From: Collybiopsis luxurians FD-317 M1
Lineage: Eukaryota; Basidiomycota; Agaricomycetes; Agaricales; Omphalotaceae
Assembly: GCA_000827265.1 (NCBI GenBank)
Contig: KN834796.1
Coordinates: 162,678 to 226,677, forward strand
Direction: 5' to 3'
DNA: 64,000 nt
Part shown: positions 57,467-64,000 of the stretch, in pieces
Numbering within the stretch: the stretch's first letter is position 1
How the letters are laid out: every line of letters starts with the position of its first letter
Notes under the pieces: generated by a model
Database searches by the model: none
Told to the model about the DNA's origin: nothing
Seen by the model: only the letters and a program-made list of their open reading frames with translations
Program-made: the position numbers and the translations under genes

Positions 57467-58419
57467 CTTCTTGATATGGAGGGGAGATTGACGTGGAAGA
57501 AAGAACTTTTTGCGCTGGCAAGTTTGCCATCAGTGGCAGGACACGTGGCTGGTGACAAATCAGCCCAGCGCTTCGCAGAAGCGCCTTCAATGATCTCTCT
57601 CTTTTTCCACTCAACGACCTTGCAACGACCAGAGGTCCATTACCAGCGAATTCCTTGCGCTCTTCCGTACCCCATCATCCTTTTAACCAACTTGAAACCA
57701 TTTGCCATCATTTAGCGTCTCATCAGCGTCCTCTTACCTGCAATACCTCAACATCAGCATCTCAAAGATCTTGATATCCCAAAAAAGAGCTCAAAAACTT
57801 CTATTCACTCTCCACCTATCAACAATCATCTCCAGGACAACACTCTATACCGCAACTAGTAATGTAACTGTTATCAGCACAATCATTGTCAGAGCGATCT
57901 ACATACTGTTAGGTGTTCAACTGATATCGTCCACTGTCGATTGTTTATCATATGGCAGGCAGGCATTAGTAGACATGTCACTGCATACATCTACTCAGTA
58001 CATACACTTTTACCCCAGTGTTTCACTCAGAATATTTTTCGCTTTCTCCAATGCTGTGTCCAGCCGGAATAACTGCTCACTAAAACTGTGTTTAGGCGGA
58101 ACATCTGCCATGCTCGAAAAAATATCAGTATGCGATACGAACGAACAGTTGCCAGTATACTGCCGCAGCGTCAGCCGAAAAGACTCTTTTGGGTTTGTTC
58201 CCAAATGCTGTGCCTTTATCCTATAGAACATACTTCTTTTGGACAGAAATTCTGCCATGTTCGAAAAAAGTAATGAAAGTAATGTATGCAGCACGAACGA
58301 ACACTACGGGAAGCGGGAGCGGGAGCTTGCTTGCAGTTTGAACACAGCGGTTGATTCCTGTCTGCTATCATTTTCATCTTCGAACTGTACTCGCATTTGA
58401 TCTGCACCTTCGTCTTTAA
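57467..58419. other. Region upstream of SEC62
   Basis: It contains the SEC62 promoter. A plus-strand frame at 57702-58226 (174 codons) and a minus-strand frame at 58294-58010 (94 codons, ending PPKHSFSEQLFRLDTALEKA and a few residues more) overlap. The minus frame looks more protein-like, but neither has a recognisable domain, and both are left unassigned. Confidence 0.35.
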
Positions 58420-58690
58420 TGACGGCCACGACCGACTCCTTCGAATCAACAATGTCAGAGGGAGCTATCTACTTTAGGGACCCTTCTTCGGGTTTCTTTT
58501 TTCTTTTTAGATGTTTGTCTTTACGCCGTACTGATTTGATCCGCACTCGCACCTTCAATGATGGCAGAGGGGTCATCTACTTTAGGGATGCTTGTCCTAG
58601 CTTATTTCTTTTTAGGTGTTTATCTTCATGGTCATAGCCGACTTTCTCGAATCAGCAACGTCAGAGGAAGTGCCAAGTCATCCATTTTGG
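58420..58690. repeat. Imperfect ~130-bp tandem repeat
   Basis: Three units share a CGACTCCTTCGAATCA..AATGTCAGAGG- or GTCAGAGG-like word followed by CATCTACTTTAGGGA and a TTTCTTTTTAGATGTTTGTCTT-type pyrimidine run. On the minus strand fragments read VPKVDDPSAIIEGASADQ and VAVIKDEGADQMRV, so the repeat may descend from an acidic repeat protein, but stops interrupt it. Confidence 0.5.
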
Positions 58691-59014
58691 GAACCGTTCT
58701 CCTAGTCTTCCTCTCCATCATTTTTTGATTTCAATGATGCACTAGGGGAAAGTGAGCTGGATAATCTAGTGGCTCTCAAGCCTTTCCATTTAAACTTGAT
58801 TCCTACAATTGCCATGACGTGTTGATATGCAGCCACCAAGTTGGTCGGGTACATTGCAGGGTCGGGGCGCGCCCGGCTGGAGTGGCGGCACACTGGTTAA
58901 AGCCTTATCTTAGATAAAGCGGATGCAAGCACTTCATCGCCCAAACTCGCGAGACGGTGCCACAACTGTTGACGCAAGTCTAACAACTCTAATTCGTAAG
59001 GATAATAATCAAGT

Positions 59015-59365
59015 CTACTTGTCATTTTCTTACACTGTCTGCTGATCATGAACCTGTGCGGTGTAGATTCAGATTCTCAATCTCTCCTTCGTTTTTCAGG
59101 TGACTGACTGCTACAACGCCAAGCAAGAGACAGACCGAGGCTCCGAGCTACATCGTTAGATTTCAGCAAACTCAAACTCAAATCATTGACAACGGCTTAC
59201 CTCGCAGATCGATGGAGCATATGTTTATGCAAGCTAACGAATTCCTAGTTCGAAGAAAATAGTTAAGCCTGTATGTCATTTTCTTACACCGTTTGCTGAT
59301 TGTGAACCTCACCTCAGGCTGTGCTGGGTAGATTCTGATCCTGAAATGCTGATTCATTTTCCAGT
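59015..59365. repeat. Direct repeat, ~90 bp, about 240 bp apart
   Basis: About 59020-59105 (GTCATTTTCTTACACTGTCT then GCTGATCATGAACCTG and GGTGTAGATTCAGATTCTCA) recurs at 59273-59365 with substitutions (GTCATTTTCTTACACCGTTT, GCTGATTGTGAACCT, GGGTAGATTCTGATCCTGA). There is no coding frame across either copy. Confidence 0.6.
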
Positions 59366-62300
59366 GTACTCATCGCTACTTGAACGACAAAGGGAATACA
59401 GTAGAAGGTTTGTGCGTCGCACTTAGTATGGGGTTTCGGCATACAAAAATTCGTGGCGGGAATTCACGATGTCAACTGATGCACGTTTACTTGCGCAATT
59501 TACATTCCTGGTGAAGGTGCTCCCTTTTAGTAGTATCAAGCAATTGGCCGGCCTTTAGCTCGATATCTCTTTATGCGATTTTGGAGAGCTCCTAGTGACT
59601 CACTGATGCATCCGCAAACTTTCAGTTCCTAATCGGGCTTTAACTCATGTGCACGTTCGCGGCAGTGCTTGGGAACGCTTCAATGGTATACATGTTTAGG
59701 GTCGTCAGCTCACGGCGAACGCTGCCCCCTTGTGGGTTTTTGTTCAATAGAATACGCCCAGGTGCATTATTCTATAACTCCTTGAGCGTTTCGAACTCTC
59801 CGCTCTTGAGACTGCTCGGGTCAGGCAAAAAGAACAGTATTGTGTGTAACACACGGTGAGTCCCGGCGATGTCAACTTCTGTTTTTACTTACCAATTCCT
59901 ACCCTTCTGCTCAGGAACTATGGCTGTACCAACCCCGCGATTTGATGAGGAACTGCATCGTCCCCCTTCGTTTTCGAATCTTAACCCGACTGCATCATCG
60001 TGGAGTTTAGACGAAGCCCTCTGTAAAGATCAGTATGTCGGTTCTTACTTACTACATATGTAGTTCTTTTCCTCATTCGAGTTAGCCCCCGCTACATAAT
60101 TAATCGCTATACATACGACGGAATAACATCGCGTCTCTCGAACAGTCTATCATGTTAATCTTACACGGTACAAAACATGTTATCATGGTCCACAACTCAT
60201 CAGACAATGCTGGAGCGGGAAGCGAAATCAGAGAGGCGGGAGTGGCGAGCATCACCACCATGAATGAAGGCTCAAAAGGTGAAGCTGAAGCCGCAGGACT
60301 TCCTAACTAAACCTGTGGTCCACGTCGTATGCGCGCCCTCAAAACGCCCACCAGGTCACTGAATGCGCAATGGCGGCACTCAAATTCTTAGTCTCTAACC
60401 TGTCGGTTCAACGGCTATTCTCAAGTCAACCTAACTAGACCCGTTGCCTTTGTGCAAGATTCTTCACCTCCCGCTACGGCACGCACACCATCCTGCGTAG
60501 CCCCTGATGACTCCAATTCTCTTCCGTTCAAACAACGACCAAGAAATAAGTATCAGCGAACGGCTTGAATAATGCCGCCATCAAATCACTTCTGCGTATA
60601 CCATTTCGGTAATCCGACACACCAAGGAGCGGGTAGAAATGAATTCGTCCAAGAGGGTGTTTGATCTCCTTGGTTTTCAGAACTCTTAGCAGAACATTCA
60701 TGATTTCTTATAATGATAAATGCATGATGAGACAAATCGGCGATTTCTACTGCGAGCAAAAGTTGCGAACAAAGTGTAGTTAGGGTCGGGTGTTTTTACG
60801 ATGGACCGGCTGCGCGTTCAACTACTTGAAATACAGGAATTGCAATACGAATAGTCATTCGCAAATTATGGCTATGTATACCGCGGCGTTGATGTACCAA
60901 GTTACATAACTATAATATCGTCATTTCGAACACTACGGGTGGTGAGTAATCCCTTGTACATATGGTCTTCCATTCGAACGCCGACATAGGGACCACTGCT
61001 TGTGGGAGCCAATAGGTAGCTGTCAACGCATGCGTATGCATATTGTGGTCCAATTGAAAATGTCACGGATAAACTCTTGGTAGGAGTCCGTTCAAAGTGA
61101 ATGTACTGTGACTCGAATATATGCTTATTTTTTTTTCTTTATAGATTTCTCCCTCAAAATTTAAATTCGTATGCACATACGGAGCGACATAACACCGTTA
61201 ACTGAAAGAAAATCTCAGATAAATGCTTATTCTTTTTCCCCTGTCAGGGTGGTCAAGGTGCCTATGTATGCGTGTTCCCCCTTGGATGTAGATCATGATC
61301 ATCCAGGGTCTCTGAGAGGTTCAGCGCGTTCAACGATATAAGAAGGTACAAAAGATATATAACCGCGACAGAATCAGAGTAAATGGGCTCTACTCAATGC
61401 TTTTCATGATGACGGGCGTATGATATCAGTCAGCCTCTAACACTATATGCGTAATCGTACCCGAAGAGAGAGGGAGCGCATGAACTGATTACTTTGCGTA
61501 GCCCAAGTTTTTGGGTTCGGTTGACTGGAAATTACAATGTCGGCACCGATTCGAATGAGAAATTTCGTTGAACGGCATGGAGAAAGACCACATCAGAAGG
61601 TTTTCGTATGTATGAATCTGTATAAATGCTCGACAGGTTGTTATACTATTGAGATCGATAACGTTGCTTAGTACGGGGAGAGAAGAAAACAAAGTACATT
61701 CAACGTACATTCGTACCTCACCCCTCCTTCCGAGTTCTTTTCATCCTTATTTTCCGTACCAAGCGTTCCTGGCACCTGCTTGGCCTTGTACTTACATAGC
61801 CACCACCGTTGTCGGTACTTTCATAATTCAAGCTAGGAGGAATGTTCCAAGATTAGCAGCTTGAATGTCATTGGTCGAAAGCCAAGCTAAACCCAAAGCA
61901 ACGGTACGTCCTCTATATAGGGTATGTTCCCATGTCGTCCACTGGAGTTCTTGTTTTTCAGCGTGAAGTAGCCGCTTGACAGTATTGTCGCTCAGTGGTT
62001 GCTCTGGTGATGAGAGTGGTTACCATGCCTCTACGAAGCACACCTGTCTGTCAGGTCCCAAATCTCATTTGTGGGTAAGCCAGGTGCAGGTTGAGTACCT
62101 CGTTTCAGATAACGGCCTGTTCGGCGAGCCGATGGCGCGCGGTGATCTGGACGATTGTAAGGAATGGCATTGAGCGTCGTCTCAGTTTGTACGGTAGGAT
62201 AAATCGAGTGATTTCGGTCATCGCTGAGCAAAGCCGGTACCTCTGCGCTACACGTGCGTGTATGCAACGAGCTTACCTCGTCCTCTCTCTAGCACATCAG

Positions 62301-63390
62301 TGCAGGTTTTTCACGCGTTGATGGTAAATCTATGTGACGGGTGGAATGAGAGGCTTCGGTAGAACATAAGTACCATGTATGCAAAATCGTAGACGCTTAC
62401 CCAGCTTACCCATTCAGAGTCAGATCATTTCCATCAGCGATAATGATGATCGACATGAATTTTGTGTGACAGCTTCGTACACACTAGCTTAAGATCTTGT
62501 ATTGGGCATCACAGCAATTATGAGCCATAAGTGCTACGCTTGGAATAACAGCCGCAAGTTGCTTACATACACGTGTCTTGAGGTGTATGCTCGCTGTCGT
62601 GCGGGGGCACACATCGGGGGGAAGCTAATCGTACGTTGGATATGTCGAAATCTCGTCGCTGAATCTCCCCCGCTGCCGAGTTGATAAATGTACTCGTATC
62701 TCACCGTTGTTCGTAACCTGACTGACTATTAACCGAAGTGGAGATTCTGCGATGTCGGGCTTGCCGCCTCGATCTACCCCCACCCTTCGTGTGTTGGACC
62801 GACCCGGAAGCGTAGTGCTCTCGCATCTTTTGGTACAACAAACGCTCCTCTTCATAGATCTTGATAGTGGCGATGTTGTGCGAGGATAATCAAGCACGTA
62901 GATGTTCATTCGGAGGATGTATTTGGCCTAGAGCTGCTCACTCCCTCGAACATCGGTAAATTAGTGAACAGCCCTTGCAAGAGTGCTGTTTCTTCGCGCT
63001 AAAGCTCTAAGCTCAGTTCAACAGCGGAAATTGACCCGGATCGAAGCTGTCTCGCAGTCAAGAGACACCGTCACACCGCCATCTAGAGGGATCAGTTCCG
63101 CCAATGTCAATACGCAGGTCGATGAGTGGCAGATGGGTGAGGCATAGTTTCATGTGTATATAAAGCTATGATAATTGTGATTGTCGAGACAAGATGAGTG
63201 GAAGGGTGGCCTATACCGGATCAACCAATTTTTTTTCTTAGATGATAATATGGGAACAGTAGTCATGGTAGTCAGTTTTTATTTATTGTAGAGGGAAATG
63301 AATACCTTTGACTCGGGCCATCAGTTGAACAAGGGCGTGATCGTTTCCAAAAGAAGACTCCGTTTTGTGTACATAACCGGCCATCTTATT
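59366..63390. other. Long region with no recognisable gene
   Basis: About 4 kb with only short frames on both strands. A possible coding start at about 59920 (MAVPTPRFDEELHRPPSFSN) and a minus-strand segment near 62625-62909 have protein-like composition, but neither could be extended by splicing nor matched to a family. RNA genes were not evident by eye. The region contains the MAP kinase promoter at its right end. Confidence 0.4.
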
Positions 63391-63454
63391 GTTTTATATA
63401 AATTCAATAACAACCTTTCACCCAACCTCCATCTTCTCCCCTCCCCCTTCTACA
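63391..63454 (+). promoter_or_regulatory. Core promoter/5' UTR of the MAP kinase gene
   Basis: A TATA-like TTTTATATAAATT lies at about 63391-63403. It is followed by a CT-rich run (TCTTCTCCCCTCCCCCTTC) immediately before TACAATG. TATA plus a pyrimidine-rich leader about 60 bp upstream of ATG is a common fungal arrangement. Confidence 0.5.
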
Positions 63455-64000
63455 ATGCCTGACACTACCCAAACACAAACTGAGTCCAAGGCCGCGACAA
63501 AGTCAAAGCATAGCCATGCAGCGTCGACTGTAGCTGCACCCAGAAAAGTTCGGTTCAACGTCGGTTAGTATTCCTGGTGCAAAGCGGCCTCGATTTTTTC
63601 TTTTAACGTGTTCTATTAGGCACCCAGTATCAAGTACTAGATGTTGTAGGAGAAGGAGCCTATGGCATCGTCTGCTCTGCTGTTCATCGACCCAGCGGCC
63701 GCAAGGTCGCAATAAAGAAAATTGCTCCTTTTGATCACTCCATGTTTTGCCTCCGGACGCTGCGAGAGCTAAAGCTGCTAAAATTCCTTTCTGAGGCGGG
63801 TGTCAGCGAGAATGTACGTGCCCTATCTGGGGAGATTGCCGCGCCATAGCTGATTGTTCGTCGCCACAAAAAGATCATTTCAGTTCTGGATATCATCAAA
63901 CCTCCATCGCTAGAAGCATTCAAGGAAGTCTACCGTGCGTCAGCCGACTCGTTTCCCCCCATTCAATCCCTGACATTTTTACAGTAATTCAGGAGCTCAT
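63455..64000 (+). CDS. MAP kinase, Fus3/Kss1 type, 5' part
   Basis: Exons 63455-63563, 63620-63813, 63874-63934 and 63985 onward (cut by the window edge) join in phase. A 30-residue Thr/Lys-rich leader (MPDTTQTQTESK) is followed by VRFNVGTQYQVLDVVGEGAY with the GEGAYGIV glycine loop, VAIKKI (ATP-anchoring Lys), the alpha-C segment PFDHSMFCLRTLRELKLLKF, ENIISVLDIIKPPS and EVYLIQEL. The PFDHSMFC..RTLREL signature separates this class from Hog1 and Slt2 types. Such kinases act at the end of the pheromone/filamentation cascade in the cytosol and nucleus, controlling mating and development. The TxY activation loop lies beyond the edge. Introns are 50-60 nt. Confidence 0.92.

Noticed and set aside
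57702..58226. 174-codon plus-strand ORF upstream of SEC62
   Set aside because: Its composition is low-information, it overlaps a better antisense frame, and neither splice context nor domain supports it.

Overview
The window looks like nuclear DNA of a filamentous basidiomycete, most likely an Agaricomycete. Genes are split by many introns of about 50 nt with GT..AG ends. The recognisable genes are eukaryotic: SEC62, a nuclear-pore assembly factor of the ELYS family, a Fus3/Kss1-type MAP kinase and a basidiomycete-style polytopic membrane protein. There is also an expanded family of NB-ARC/TPR proteins (fungal NOD-like receptors, NLRs) of the kind common in Agaricomycetes. The species cannot be named from the sequence alone.

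Layout. 1-2400 has no supportable gene. From 2401 to 56356 the window is a mosaic of two duplicated families. The first is NLR genes: N1 at 2401-5862 (-), N2 at 10405-13152 (-), N3 at 24968-27953 (-), N5 at 36514-39856 (+), N6 at 48292-52548 (+), and a 5' fragment N4 at 42424-42905 (-). The second is eight copies or pieces of an ELYS-like gene (called A, B, C, D, H, E, F, G below), all on the minus strand. Only copy G (53200-56356) is intact. In several places an ELYS copy lies just upstream, in transcription sense, of an NLR, and flanking sequence is shared between copies. This suggests repeated duplication of an NLR-ELYS segment, with inversion at N5 and N6 and decay of most ELYS copies. RPB10 pseudogene pieces and other flank blocks were carried along.

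NLR state. N3 (926 aa, five exons) and N6 (1362 aa, four exons) can be assembled as uninterrupted genes. N5 has one in-frame TAA inside its TPR array. N1 has an in-frame TGA and a frameshift. N2 has lost most of its first exon and carries a 10-nt deletion. The paralogs differ at the N terminus: N3 has an alpha-helical domain, while N1, N2, N4, N5 and N6 carry a short Gly/Asn/His-rich motif encoded by a frame-symmetric exon. They also differ in TPR number (5+7, 7, 9, 13 and 19 complete 42-residue repeats).

Other content. 17033-18356 is an intact eight-exon membrane-protein gene. 6.1-8.5 kb is a striking low-complexity structure: a C-rich arm and a G-rich arm around a small promoter-like spacer, bounded by an 18-bp inverted repeat. 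32215-32380 is a compact MITE-like element with 28-bp terminal inverted repeats. 40.4-42.4 kb holds tandem repeats and a tRNA-like sequence. From 56.5 kb on the locus looks conserved: SEC62, then about 6 kb with little coding signal, then the 5' part of a MAP kinase that runs off the right edge.
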